64,000 bases of DNA from Flavilitoribacter sp020436695 (GCA_041392665.1 JAWKLQ010000022.1:94434-158433); one strand, 5' to 3'; counted from the stretch's first letter, positions 51,701 to 59,936 are shown. Notes: generated by a model not told the origin, from the letters alone. Made by a program: numbers and translations.

Positions 51701-52281
51701 GGCTCGCTTTTTCCGTCTTCCTCCCGCACCATCAGCACGGTCCGGTCGTCATTGTGCATGTGATGCACATAGGTTTCATCCCAGGTGGAAAAAGTGTCCA
51801 GTTCGGCGGTAATGAAATGGTCTTTGTCAATGATCGTAGTGGTAAAGGTACCCGTGCCATGTTCTTTGAATTGAGCACCTACCAGTTTGACAAATTCATC
51901 CGAATTGCGGAAGCAATAGCTGGCGCAGTGGAGAGGAATGAACCCTTTGCCACTGTTGACGTAATCCAAAAGTCCCTTTTCCTGTGCCGGACTGATCTCA
52001 TCGTGATTGGCGTAAAGAATGAGTCCGTCGTATTTATTGAGTTCATCAGTGGAAGCCAGCACTTCCGGATCTTCCGTATAACTGATATTGATAGCTTCCG
52101 GGGCCATCGCGGTGGCCAGTATCGGCTCGTATACCGCCGAATTATGATGCTCTGAGTGATGACCCAGAAAAAGGATCTCAATTTTTCTCGGATCTTTATC
52201 CTCAGCCAGGGTGGAACGACTATTACAGCTGATTAAAAAAACGGACAGGAGTAGAAATGGCGATAGGATAGAAATACGCAT
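48796..52281 (-). CDS. ThuA / propeller dehydrogenase / HEAT / jelly-roll / cupredoxin mosaic lipoprotein
   Basis: This 1161-residue envelope lipoprotein has the lipobox FLISCNS. Domains in order: ThuA-like glutamine-amidotransferase fold (about 30-235, IEILFLGHHSEHHNSAVYEP), a six-bladed propeller of the PVC-type membrane-bound dehydrogenase group (about 265-630, WDEKGRLWVVETVDYPN, WIADWYNFIVQHNPTP), HEAT-like repeats (about 650-800), a galactose-binding-like jelly roll (about 815-930, YDDSGWRSMKLPQ, DETWVNGKKVG), and a C-terminal cupredoxin (about 1025-1161). The cupredoxin keeps type 1 copper ligands: His in FMQHNLIIG, then Cys, His and Met in CTFPGHWRIMNG (C-x4-H-x3-M spacing as in azurin). 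It probably oxidises a sugar in the periplasm and passes electrons to copper. Confidence 0.85.
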   Translation of the reverse strand: MRISILSPFLLLSVFLISCNSRSTLAEDKDPRKIEILFLGHHSEHHNSAVYEPILATAMAPEAINISYTEDPEVLASTDELNKYDGLILYANHDEISPAQEKGLLDYVNSGKGFIPLHCASYCFRNSDEFVKLVGAQFKEHGTGTFTTTIIDKDHFITAELDTFSTWDETYVHHMHNDDRTVLMVREEDGKSEPWTWVRNYGNGRVFYTAYGHDERTWNNPGFQELVKKGILWAVGDRVRGLWETYRQEMPQLEYQDNVGPIPNYEKRDPAPRFQLPLSPEESYKLMQVPPGFQLELFASEPDIINPIAMDWDEKGRLWVVETVDYPNTVRETRTVGDDRIKICEDTDGDGKADKFTIFADQLNIPTSMAFVNGGVLISQAPYFIFLKDEDGDDKADVREIVMEGWGTFDTHAGPSNLQYGLDNKIWGVVGYSGFEGNIGGEDFRFRQGIYRFSRNFDDFEFMTSTSNNTWGLGFTEDNDVFASTANNTHSVYMSVPNAYFENVQGIPLGGSNKIDGHYAMHPITPNYRQVDVFGGFTAAAGHHFYTARNYPAKYQDHIAFVCEPTGGLVHAAIIEKDGAGFVEEDGWNLFAGADEWVSPVEAKVGPDGQVWIADWYNFIVQHNPTPTVERGGFAGENGAGNAHVNPLRDKAHGRIWRVVYKANPDGKIKSLDKNNGDELVDALSDDNRFWRMTAQRLLVKRGKEDIVPELLSLVKASTPYPALHALWTLDGLEIITRDNVQPVVEEALHHPATAVRKAAIQILNKNGLLTTDMLDVAFSREQAPEVHLATLLALANQDASASLGTSLYQLSKKAVIADDPYLAKALYIAAGKHQSGFIAAYLKEHPDFEESLTSSQPFETPDYDDSGWRSMKLPQSIERAGLEIDGEVWFRTTIELTQAEAGRGIELHLGPIDDTDETWVNGKKVGETLEDWETPRVYRVPANILQSGKNVIAIRMQDERGRGGFYDEKGDFYYQSGSEKKSLPKDWKYKATRITRSAGKDIFQDEALADVFVKAYWQEFDPDAVEEATVTADQTINLGVIKNEMKYDLKEFTVIAGQTVAIVFKNEDFMQHNLIIGQQGALETIGAAADKLAADPKGSGQDYIPNIPQVLYNTRLVNPNETVTLTFKVPDEPGEYPFVCTFPGHWRIMNGIMKVVGGAG

Positions 52282-52517
52282 GGTTTTTGTTTTGTATTAA
52301 TGGTAAAAGTCGGAATTAAATTCGTATTCCGCTGACTAAATATTGACCACTACTGACTGTATTTTGTCATTTTTTCTTTCTATTTCGGTAAATCATGATA
52401 ATTTAGGCCTGTCAAATGATAATATGTGAATAGCAGGACTCTGGATTTAAGAACGCGGAAAGAGACAGGGTTACGATGAAAGATGAGAAAGTCCATGAAT
52501 CCAAGCGTCCCAATTTC

Positions 52518-52549
52518 CAAACGTCTATAAATCCCAAACGTCTATAAAT
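52518..52549 (+). promoter_or_regulatory. tandem 15-bp direct repeat at the start of the AraC gene
   Basis: CAAACGTCTATAAAT occurs at 52518-52532 and 52535-52549 (perfect copies, 17-nt period). The second copy overlaps the ATG at 52548. It could be an autoregulatory operator or the product of short-word slippage common in this genome's gaps. Confidence 0.4.
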
Positions 52550-53417
52550 GAAATCACCTCTACAAAAATCACCTATACCGAATTCCCGGGTTTTTGTCGT
52601 GAAATCGCTCGAAGATCCCTATTTCGATCCCAACTGGCATTTCCATCCTGAGTTCCAGCTGTTTGTGGTAGAGCAGGGGAGTGGCACCCGCTTTGTCGGC
52701 GACAATATCCAGCGGTTTAAAGCGGGCGATCTGGTATTTACCGGCCCTAACCTGCCCCATCTTTGGCGGAGTGATCCGGAGTATTTTGACGGACGGCAGG
52801 AACTGATTACCCGGGGGATCGTGATCTACTTTCACGAAGACTTTCTGGGTGATCCATTGTTGAAAAAAAATGAACTGTACGAGATCCGTCAACTACTTGC
52901 CCGGGCCGGGCGGGGTATGCGGATAGTAGGTAAAACTGCCCGGAATGTACACCGTTTAATGAATGAGCTGTTGGCATTGCGGGATTTTCGCTCGGTGCTC
53001 CAACTGCTGGAGATCCTGGATATACTGGCTAATTCCACGGAACTGGAGTTTTTGGCCAGTGATACTTATTGCAACAGCCTGAAAAAATCGGATACGGACC
53101 GCATGAACCGGGTATACGACTTCATCATGGAGCATTTTACCCGGAAGATCAGTCTGGAAGAAGTGGCGTCACTGACTTATATGACACCTTCTTCCTTTAG
53201 CCGTTTTTTCAAATCGCATACCAATAAGACTTTTTCACAATTGCTGAGTGAAGTGCGCATCGGCCACGCTAGTAAATTGCTGATCGATCAGGATATGGGA
53301 GTAGCGGAGGCTTGTTTTAAAAGTGGCTTTCAAACGCTCTCCAATTTTAACCGGCAGTTCAAAGGTATCCACCGCCTGAGCCCGACGGAGTACAAAAAAG
53401 CTTATCTCAATCTTTAG
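52548..53417 (+). CDS. AraC-family regulator with cupin sensor domain
   Basis: The 289-residue protein has an N-terminal cupin (about 20-110, PNWHFHPEFQLFVVEQGSGT, the H-x-H and following strand being typical) and a C-terminal AraC-type double HTH (about 190-287, SLEEVASLTYMTPSSFSRFF, then AEACFKSGFQTLSNFNRQFK). Such regulators usually bind sugars. It is divergent from the sugar-oxidation mosaic gene, which makes that cluster its probable target (inference). Confidence 0.88.
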   Translation: MKSPLQKSPIPNSRVFVVKSLEDPYFDPNWHFHPEFQLFVVEQGSGTRFVGDNIQRFKAGDLVFTGPNLPHLWRSDPEYFDGRQELITRGIVIYFHEDFLGDPLLKKNELYEIRQLLARAGRGMRIVGKTARNVHRLMNELLALRDFRSVLQLLEILDILANSTELEFLASDTYCNSLKKSDTDRMNRVYDFIMEHFTRKISLEEVASLTYMTPSSFSRFFKSHTNKTFSQLLSEVRIGHASKLLIDQDMGVAEACFKSGFQTLSNFNRQFKGIHRLSPTEYKKAYLNL

Positions 53418-53437
53418 TTTCTTACTAATTTCGCGGT

Positions 53438-54166
53438 ATGGATTCCAATACAAAAAGCTCAGCATTTCAGTTTAAGCAGTTTGCCATCGCTCAGGACCGC
53501 AGTAGTATGAAAGTCGGTACGGACGGCGTTTTACTTGGCGCTTGGGCCGATATTGACCGTGCGACCACCATTCTGGATATCGGTACCGGTTCGGGCCTGA
53601 TCGCTATTATGCTGGCACAGCGCTCAAGCGCAGCGCAAGTGCACGGTGTAGAAATTGACGGACCTTCTTATGAGCAGGCTTGTGAAAATATGCGGGCATC
53701 TCCCTGGTCCGACCGTCTACAGGCTTTTCATCTGCCTTTGCAGGAATACCGGCCGGACCGGACCGTCACCTATGATCTGATTGTGAGTAATCCTCCCTTT
53801 TTTACCGGTGGTAACCTCTCTTACAGCCAGGATCGGAATACCGTCAGGCATACTATCAAACTGTCCCATCAGGATCTGCTTTCGGCCGTGCGCCGACTAT
53901 TGTCTAACAAGGGGAAATTTTCGTTGATCCTGCCGTATATCGAAGGGTTGCGTTTCTGCGAACTGGCCGCCACCTATCACTTATACTGTACCCGCATGAC
54001 GGAAGTGCATCCCAAGGCGGAAAAACCCATAGAACGTCTGTTGATCCAGCTGGAAAAAGAGCAGAAACAAACGGCTGTTGATCAATTGATCATTCAGCAC
54101 GAAAAAAGAAATGACTGGACAGCTGCTTACAAGAAGCTGACGAAGGAATTTTACCTAAAGATCTGA
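53438..54166 (+). CDS. trmN6: tRNA1(Val) (adenine(37)-N6)-methyltransferase
   Basis: The SAM-dependent N6-adenine methyltransferase has 242 residues. Motif I is ILDIGTGSGLIAIMLAQ (about 44-60), an acidic residue ends strand 2 (GVEID), and motif IV is SNPPFF, the NPPF signature of N6-adenine methylases. The N-terminal QFAIAQDRSSMKVGTDGVLL is characteristic of the TrmN6/YfiC family, which modifies A37 of tRNA-Val. It lies 20 bp after the AraC gene. A strong bidirectional terminator follows. Confidence 0.87.
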   Translation: MDSNTKSSAFQFKQFAIAQDRSSMKVGTDGVLLGAWADIDRATTILDIGTGSGLIAIMLAQRSSAAQVHGVEIDGPSYEQACENMRASPWSDRLQAFHLPLQEYRPDRTVTYDLIVSNPPFFTGGNLSYSQDRNTVRHTIKLSHQDLLSAVRRLLSNKGKFSLILPYIEGLRFCELAATYHLYCTRMTEVHPKAEKPIERLLIQLEKEQKQTAVDQLIIQHEKRNDWTAAYKKLTKEFYLKI

Positions 54167-54197
54167 CCAGTGATTTGCGAAAGGGGAGTAAAAGAAA

Positions 54198-54232
54198 AAC
54201 GGGAAGTCATATGCAATGACTTCCCGTTTTTC
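54198..54232. terminator. bidirectional terminator
   Basis: AACGGGAAGTCAT (54198-54210) pairs perfectly with ATGACTTCCCGTT (54216-54228), a 13-bp stem with a 5-nt loop, then TTTTCTTT on the plus strand and AAAAGAAAA on the left for the minus strand. It serves trmN6 and the convergent HTH gene. Confidence 0.9.
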
Positions 54233-54242
54233 TTTATAGCTT

Positions 54243-54497
54243 TTAGCTATGGGTATGTTCTTGTAAAATTTTTAAAGCTAGATCTAAAATTGTAGTGTCC
54301 TGAAGACTAACGATTCCGCCATTTGGCCCCGACTGATAGTGCTTACCGGTAAGATCATTACTCTGGTTAAATTTGTTAGCACCGAAATAATTACGGACGG
54401 ACTGTTCCGTAATATTCAATTCTTTCGCGATACGGCCTACGCTACCAGTCGGCAACCGGTGTTTGATATCGCGCAGCTCATCAAATGAGATATTCAT
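54243..54497 (-). CDS. small helix-turn-helix protein
   Basis: The 84-residue protein has an N-terminal HTH, GSVGRIAKELNITEQSVRNY (about residues 18-37), and a C-terminal tail ending in a helix (TTILDLALKILQEHTHS). It is probably a small DNA-binding regulator. The convergent trmN6 gene shares its terminator. Confidence 0.78.
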   Translation of the reverse strand: MNISFDELRDIKHRLPTGSVGRIAKELNITEQSVRNYFGANKFNQSNDLTGKHYQSGPNGGIVSLQDTTILDLALKILQEHTHS

Positions 54498-54648
54498 AAG
54501 CTCTCTATTTGGTTAAGAAATAGCCTTTGTATGTGTTCAATTTACGTGGTTTCCGCTTTTTTTCAAAAAAAAATGGAATAAAAATCACATGATCTGGATC
54601 ATTGCGAAATAGTTGTTTGGTCTAACAAAATAAATCTAGATCGGAGCA

Positions 54649-56307
54649 CTAAAATCTGGCCGAAACCCCAATAAGTGCATTCAGCCCAAAGGTGGGGTAA
54701 TTTTGCCAACGTTGTCGACGATTATTGGCCAGGTTATTGAGCTGGACGAAACCACCGATATTTTCCGTAAAGAAGTACTCCACTCCGGCACTAATATCGA
54801 AGAGGGCATTGAGATTTTTCGCTGTGCCGTCTGCCGCCTTATAGGAAACGCCGTTTTCCAGAAAGAATTCCCCCGTGAAACGGATATTCTGATCGGGTGT
54901 AGTATAACGAGCAGTGGCGTTGACGGAAAGGGTGGGCAGGTGCCAGGCTTTTTCCTCGCGTTGCGGGGAGAAAATACTTTGACTGACGGAGCCCATCAGC
55001 TCAAATCCCTTGAAGATCGGAGCTGATAAAGAAGCTTTGAACAGGAAAATATCTACAGAGTCATAGATCGCATCGAAGCGGGGGATAGAGTCCATAAAAT
55101 CACTGATAACGAAGAGGGCCAGGTTCTCAGTAGTTTTGTAGCCGATCTGAGCGTCGTAATCCACTCCCTTGAAATTACCTTTTACCCCTCCGTAAAAATG
55201 ATAGTAGCGGGTATTTTCCAGATCGACCTTCGATTCGATGTAAGGATTGTAGTCACTCAGGGAACGGAAGGTGTTCTTTTTCAGATCACCGCCGGCACCT
55301 ACATAGGCACCTATCAGTCCTTCAATAATGTTGGCACTGGCTTCAATATCGGGGAAGAAAGAAAAGTCATCCTCGTGAGAAGTTACATTGAGACCAACTT
55401 TCACTTTGAAACGATCGGCGTGATAGGTATAGCTGGGCTGCAGATAAAAGTTGTTGAGTGTTTGTTTTTCCGAATTCTTAAAGGAAGTGAAATCGGTGAT
55501 CAGCTTGATCTGCAGCGGATCGGAATTTCTAAACCACTTGGTGGCGTCCAGGGTCAACTTCAGTCCATTTTCCCGGGCAGCGTAATTATCGCGCATCAGA
55601 TAGGCGTCTACCCCGGCAAAATAGTTGAAGTCTGCCTCGGTGCGCTCCCCGTTAAAAATAGAACCGCTGGCATCGATGATGTTAAAGCGTTGCTTAATCT
55701 CTTCCGGCTCGAAACTGTATGGGGTCTGATTCGTATCCAGTTGTTCATTGAGTTTGTTATAGCCGTAGAAATAAACGGCATCGCGGTTGTATTTCATCTT
55801 GCCGTTCACGGCAAATCCCTGGTCGAAGTAATAGGTGCCGTCCACGGCACCATAAGTTTCGCTGAAGCGCTGATTCTCTACCTTTTTGTTGTTATTCGCA
55901 GAAAAGTGGCGGGCGTTGATCCCGAAGTCCAGATTCTTGACGGTGGTGATGTAGTAGGAGCCTTCTCCGTAAAAAGCATTCGGCAGGCCGGCACCAACTT
56001 TCAGAAATCCGTTGTAGGACTGGGGCACGCCGTCACGGAGCATAGCCAGAGGGCGGATCTGCGGAGGCAGATAATCCACTTCCAGGGTCTTATTCAGGGC
56101 AGAATAGGTTTGCAACTTGGTAATGGTATCGAGTGGCGGCAATTCCGGCCGAATGTTGATCTTATCAGCATCCAGCAGGCGGGCATCAAAGCTTTTGATC
56201 ACATCCACTTCGCCTCCCGGCAGATCTGGAGCCTGCGGGCCCGGGCAGGCAGAGCGCAACGCGAACAATAGAACTTGAATAAACGATACAAATTGGTTGT
56301 TATTCAT
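54649..56307 (-). CDS. outer-membrane beta-barrel protein paired with a TPR protein
   Basis: The 552-residue protein has an N-terminal hydrophobic stretch (NQFVSFIQVLLFALRSA) without a canonical A-x-A cleavage site, then PQAPDLPGGEVDVIKSF, which resembles the plug-side start of TonB-receptor-like barrels. About 16 amphipathic strands follow, ending in an aromatic residue (GLNALIGVSARF). The pattern matches plug-less TonB-receptor-type barrels that Bacteroidota keep beside large TPR proteins. It follows the TPR gene on the same strand after a hairpin at 56355-56394. The role, perhaps outer-membrane biogenesis, is not established. Confidence 0.75.
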   Translation of the reverse strand: MNNNQFVSFIQVLLFALRSACPGPQAPDLPGGEVDVIKSFDARLLDADKINIRPELPPLDTITKLQTYSALNKTLEVDYLPPQIRPLAMLRDGVPQSYNGFLKVGAGLPNAFYGEGSYYITTVKNLDFGINARHFSANNNKKVENQRFSETYGAVDGTYYFDQGFAVNGKMKYNRDAVYFYGYNKLNEQLDTNQTPYSFEPEEIKQRFNIIDASGSIFNGERTEADFNYFAGVDAYLMRDNYAARENGLKLTLDATKWFRNSDPLQIKLITDFTSFKNSEKQTLNNFYLQPSYTYHADRFKVKVGLNVTSHEDDFSFFPDIEASANIIEGLIGAYVGAGGDLKKNTFRSLSDYNPYIESKVDLENTRYYHFYGGVKGNFKGVDYDAQIGYKTTENLALFVISDFMDSIPRFDAIYDSVDIFLFKASLSAPIFKGFELMGSVSQSIFSPQREEKAWHLPTLSVNATARYTTPDQNIRFTGEFFLENGVSYKAADGTAKNLNALFDISAGVEYFFTENIGGFVQLNNLANNRRQRWQNYPTFGLNALIGVSARF

Positions 56308-56354
56308 TTTATGTTGTGCTTAGCTGAGTTTTTAATTGCATGGCTTGTCGGAGG

Positions 56355-56394
56355 GCATGGGTTGCATGGATGGCTTGGACCATGCAACCCATGC
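56355..56394. repeat. perfect 15-bp inverted repeat between the TPR and barrel genes
   Basis: GCATGGGTTGCATGG (56355-56369) and CCATGCAACCCATGC (56380-56394) are exact complements with a 10-nt loop. There is no U-tract on the minus strand, so it is more likely an intercistronic mRNA structure than a terminator. Confidence 0.75.
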
Positions 56395-56395
56395 T

Positions 56396-56637
56396 CTATG
56401 TATTCCCTCCTTCTTCAATCATTTCCAAACGATTCGAATTGCCCTCCGGTTGTAGTCGGCTGGCATTGTTGAGCTGCTGATTGATCTGATTGAGTTTCGT
56501 CCGGGCAATATTGATCAATTCCTGATCTTCCTTATAGTTTTCCAGCAGGGCTTCCAAGGCCGCACGGGCCGTTAACACAGGTCTTGTTCAGCCAGAATAT
56601 CGGACAGGATTACACTTTTGGCTTTTGACGTGAGATA
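56396..56637 (-). pseudogene. out-of-frame 3' end of the TPR protein gene (two frameshifts)
   Basis: Downstream of the TPR frame's stop, the expected C-terminus continues in two other frames. Frame two gives YLTSKAKSVILSDILAEQDL (about 56637-56580). Frame three gives LTARAALEALLENYKEDQEL and further residues to a stop at 56396. Together with the end of the main frame (ANKESPP) these rebuild the usual last helices of this family. One missing base near 56640 and one near 56578 explain the break. Confidence 0.7.
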
Positions 56638-59522
56638 GGCGGGCTTTCCTTATTGGCATTCAGGGTCATGCTGCGGGCAGTATTCAGATCGCGTTTGAGA
56701 TAATAAATGTAAGCGATCAGATACCGGGCTTCAGCTGTCTGCTCATTATCGCTGTTCTTCACTACTGAATTCAGGGAGGTGAGCGCTCCGTCGTAGTCCC
56801 GGCGATCGAAAGCGATCTTACCCAGGTAAAAGTTGGCGGTAGCCTTCTGCTGCTGGGTAGCATTGGGACTGTTGGCTACCTTACCCGCCAGGGTAAACAC
56901 GGCCTGTGTATTGTTGATCCGGTAGGCCGATCGCAGTGCACCCAATTGAGCCTCAAAACGGGTGTCCGCATCCTGCGCAGCGAGTTCCAACTGTTGGTAC
57001 AACTGGTACGATTTATCGAAATTAAGCTCATGGTTATAAGCGATGATCGCCGCTTTTTCCAGTGCTTTTACGTAGAAACGACTCGGCCCGCGGGTTACCA
57101 CGTACTCGTAATCCTGTAATGCTTCAGTGTATTGCTTCAGCACGGCGTAAGATTCACCCCGGTGATAGGTTGCCGTCAACACATAGCGCCCGTTCGGGAA
57201 CTTGCGCAGATAGTCGGTATAGGACTGAATGGCCCGGTTGTAGTTGGCATTTTCAAATTGGGACTCCGCCGCCAGGAAGTTGATGGAGTCCTTGGCCATA
57301 TTATCCACTTTATAACCCGGTACGGTTTCCAGAAAAGAGAAATAATCATCCGCCCGGCCGAGGTCATCGATATAGATCTCTTCCAGCGCTGCCAGGGCCA
57401 GATTGGCTTCTCCCGGTTCCGGATTGTTGGAGAAGATCTGCTTGTAGTAATTGATGGCCGTTTCGAGATTCCCCTGGTTGTAACTGACCAGACCTAACTG
57501 GATGAGGGCCTGATTGACCAGGGGCGAAGTAGTACGGTAGTCCGTCACCAGTTTTTGCAGTGGTGCAGCGGCCCGGCTCAATTGTCCGATCTCCTGATAG
57601 GAAATGCCGAGTTGCAGCAACGCATCATCGGCATACTCCGATCTGGGAAATTCCTGCGGGATACGTTCCAGCGCCAGGATCTTCTCGGTGGGACGCCCCT
57701 GGAGGCCTTCAATGATAGCTTTCTGGAAGATGGCGTAAACATATCCGGAATAGCGCCGGTTGATAGCCTCGTCGTAGTATCGCAGGGCCTGAGCATATTG
57801 GTTGCGCTTAAAATAGGCATCACCGGCCCGCAAGGTGGCATCTCCCAGCAACTGATTCTTTACTTCCGTATTGCCGATGAAACTCTGATTGCGACGGATT
57901 CCATTGACCGTTTCCTCAAAAAATCCCAGCGCGGCCGGGTAGTTTTCCTGTTTCAGATAGTTATATCCCTGTATGTAGTTGCCGGTAAAGATGGAGGCTT
58001 CGTCCGGCAGGTTATTCATCGTTTTAGCCACAGTGAGGAATAGGTTCATATTCCGGATACTGTTCGCATAGTCACCGCTAGTGTGATCGATATCGGCGAT
58101 CCAGTAAGTAGCCAGTGCTTTGGTGCGTAGATCGACCGGATACTGAAGCGATTTTTGGAAGTTCACCTTGGCTTCTTCCATTTGCTGATCCTGCATGAGT
58201 TGGAGACCGCGCAGATAGGCCACTTTCTGATAGCTTTCCTGTATCTGCGGTGTCGGTGATTGCTGTACCATACGCTCCAGAATATCCAGTGCCAGTTTAT
58301 AATCGCGATACGTCAGCAGGATCTCACTCATCAGTGATTGTGCTTCCAGATAATAACGCGAACTGGGCGTGAAGGCCTGCAGCGCAGTAACCGCCTCACG
58401 CGGATCTTTCAGTTCGTAAGACAACTTGGCGTAATTCCAGTTGGCTTCTTCCTGCAACTCCGGATCATAATTCATTCGCTTTACATTACCGAAAGCAGCA
58501 CGTGCGGAACGGCGATCACCCAATTGCAGATAAGTAGTACCCAGATAGTAATTGGCCGACTGTCCAAGCTTGGAATCGACCGTAGCCAGCTCGGAAAAGC
58601 TCTTGGCCGCGTTTTCAAAATTGCCGGTCTGGTATTGAGCAAAACCCAACTGGAACCATTCTTCTTCCCGCAATTTACCGCTTCGCTCGGCGTAGTATTC
58701 CAGATAGGGTAGGGCCCGCTGGTAATTGCCCGTCTCAAAATAGGCCTGTCCGATCAATTGCTGGATCTCTTTGGCATTGCGCAGCCGGGAATCGGATAGA
58801 CGCGGCTCTGCGTACGAGATCAGCTCATTGAAACGACGCTCGGCAAAATAGATCTGAGCCAGATAATAGGGGATATAAGAACGGTATTTCTGAGATTTTT
58901 CCACGATGCGGAACTGGCGAATGGCTTCGTCGTAATTGCCTTCGTAGAAATAGCAAAGCCCCAGGTAATAGTTGGTGGGGTAGTAGTATTCCGTCTCAAT
59001 GTCTTTGATCTGAGTGAAATTGGCTTTGGCTTTGGTAAAATCCTTTTGCACAAAAAAGGCATATCCCATTCGAAAGCGGACTTCCGATTTCTGTTCCCGG
59101 GTCATTCCCAGGGTAGGCACCTGTGAATAGTACTCTACGGCCTGTTCATATTTACCGGCATTGTAATAATAATTGGCGATCTCGATGAGGGCATCGTTGG
59201 CAACGGGATCGGGCCGGTATTTGCGGATAAAATCCAGAATGAGTTTCTCTCCGTCCGGGGCTTCTGACTGGACCGCTGCCTTGGCATAGTTGAACTCAGC
59301 CTGTACCATCAGCAGATCGGCTGCCGGCTCGTTTACCGGCCGGAGCTGTGCAATGGTTTTCTGAAATTCGGTCTGGGCTTGTTCGAAAAGTCCCTGCTCC
59401 ATAAAAGCCTCTCCGCGTTTGAAGGAGGCGTTGGCTTCGGTGTAGACAGTAGTTGACTGGGCAGCCAGACTAAAGGTGAACAGAAGGGTGGAAAATAGTG
59501 ACAGCAGCTGTCTTGTTCTCAT
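56610..59522 (-). CDS. large periplasmic TPR protein, C-terminus lost by frameshift
   Basis: The protein has 970 residues: a signal peptide (about 1-22, LLFTFSLAAQ) and then some 20 tetratricopeptide-type helical repeats over its whole length (for example KYEQAVEYYSQVPTLGMTRE, NYDEAIRQFRIVEKSQKYRS, NYNRAIQSYTDYLRKFPNGR). It resembles outer-membrane-associated scaffold proteins of Bacteroidota that pair with a barrel protein. The last residues (PPISRQKPKV) are an artefact of a frame change; about 80 native residues follow out of frame. The truncation is at the extreme end, so the product may still fold. It heads the operon with the barrel gene. Confidence 0.85.
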   Translation of the reverse strand: MRTRQLLSLFSTLLFTFSLAAQSTTVYTEANASFKRGEAFMEQGLFEQAQTEFQKTIAQLRPVNEPAADLLMVQAEFNYAKAAVQSEAPDGEKLILDFIRKYRPDPVANDALIEIANYYYNAGKYEQAVEYYSQVPTLGMTREQKSEVRFRMGYAFFVQKDFTKAKANFTQIKDIETEYYYPTNYYLGLCYFYEGNYDEAIRQFRIVEKSQKYRSYIPYYLAQIYFAERRFNELISYAEPRLSDSRLRNAKEIQQLIGQAYFETGNYQRALPYLEYYAERSGKLREEEWFQLGFAQYQTGNFENAAKSFSELATVDSKLGQSANYYLGTTYLQLGDRRSARAAFGNVKRMNYDPELQEEANWNYAKLSYELKDPREAVTALQAFTPSSRYYLEAQSLMSEILLTYRDYKLALDILERMVQQSPTPQIQESYQKVAYLRGLQLMQDQQMEEAKVNFQKSLQYPVDLRTKALATYWIADIDHTSGDYANSIRNMNLFLTVAKTMNNLPDEASIFTGNYIQGYNYLKQENYPAALGFFEETVNGIRRNQSFIGNTEVKNQLLGDATLRAGDAYFKRNQYAQALRYYDEAINRRYSGYVYAIFQKAIIEGLQGRPTEKILALERIPQEFPRSEYADDALLQLGISYQEIGQLSRAAAPLQKLVTDYRTTSPLVNQALIQLGLVSYNQGNLETAINYYKQIFSNNPEPGEANLALAALEEIYIDDLGRADDYFSFLETVPGYKVDNMAKDSINFLAAESQFENANYNRAIQSYTDYLRKFPNGRYVLTATYHRGESYAVLKQYTEALQDYEYVVTRGPSRFYVKALEKAAIIAYNHELNFDKSYQLYQQLELAAQDADTRFEAQLGALRSAYRINNTQAVFTLAGKVANSPNATQQQKATANFYLGKIAFDRRDYDGALTSLNSVVKNSDNEQTAEARYLIAYIYYLKRDLNTARSMTLNANKESPPISRQKPKV

Positions 59523-59613
59523 GAGTATCGTATTTAATACAGTTTCTTAACACTTAGAACCATGCAACAGATTGTGTTATTGCGAGCAATTTAATAAAAA
59601 TTAACAAGTGCAA

Positions 59614-59891
59614 TGATACTACGATACGACGATACTAGGATGCTGTGATGAGTAACGATATTGCAAAACGTCATATTTTTTGTACCAACTCATCTATGGA
59701 TACTACAATGTTGTGATGCGCGATGCTTCGTGGCAGTGCTCAACATCTTATGTTACGGCACCAATTGATGCCCGGATAAAAAAATGCCGGGATGAATGCA
59801 CTGCATAAAACAAGAGTTGGTGCAACGAACTTGACCTTTAGTACTGCCATTACTCATCACAGTATTATAGCATCATAGTATCGTAGTATCA
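59614..59891. repeat. 278-bp element with 42-bp terminal inverted repeats (MITE-like or structured RNA)
   Basis: Arms at 59614-59655 and 59850-59891 align as inverted repeats with about seven mismatches in 42; the outer 14 bases (TGATACTACGATAC / GTATCGTAGTATCA) are perfect. Inside, TTGTACCAACTC (59680-59691) pairs with GAGTTGGTGCAA (59814-59825), and CCCGG/CCGGG form a small central hairpin near 59771-59791. ATTAACAA flanks it at 59600-59607 and 59899-59906. It has no coding capacity. Confidence 0.82.
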
Positions 59892-59936
59892 AAAAACGAT
59901 TAACAAATCATTAGAAAATCTTAAGCCGCATTCTTT

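Noticed and set aside
55198..56271. 357-codon antisense open frame opposite the barrel protein gene
   Set aside because: Hydrophobic but without family motifs; mirrors the amphipathic strands of the real gene.
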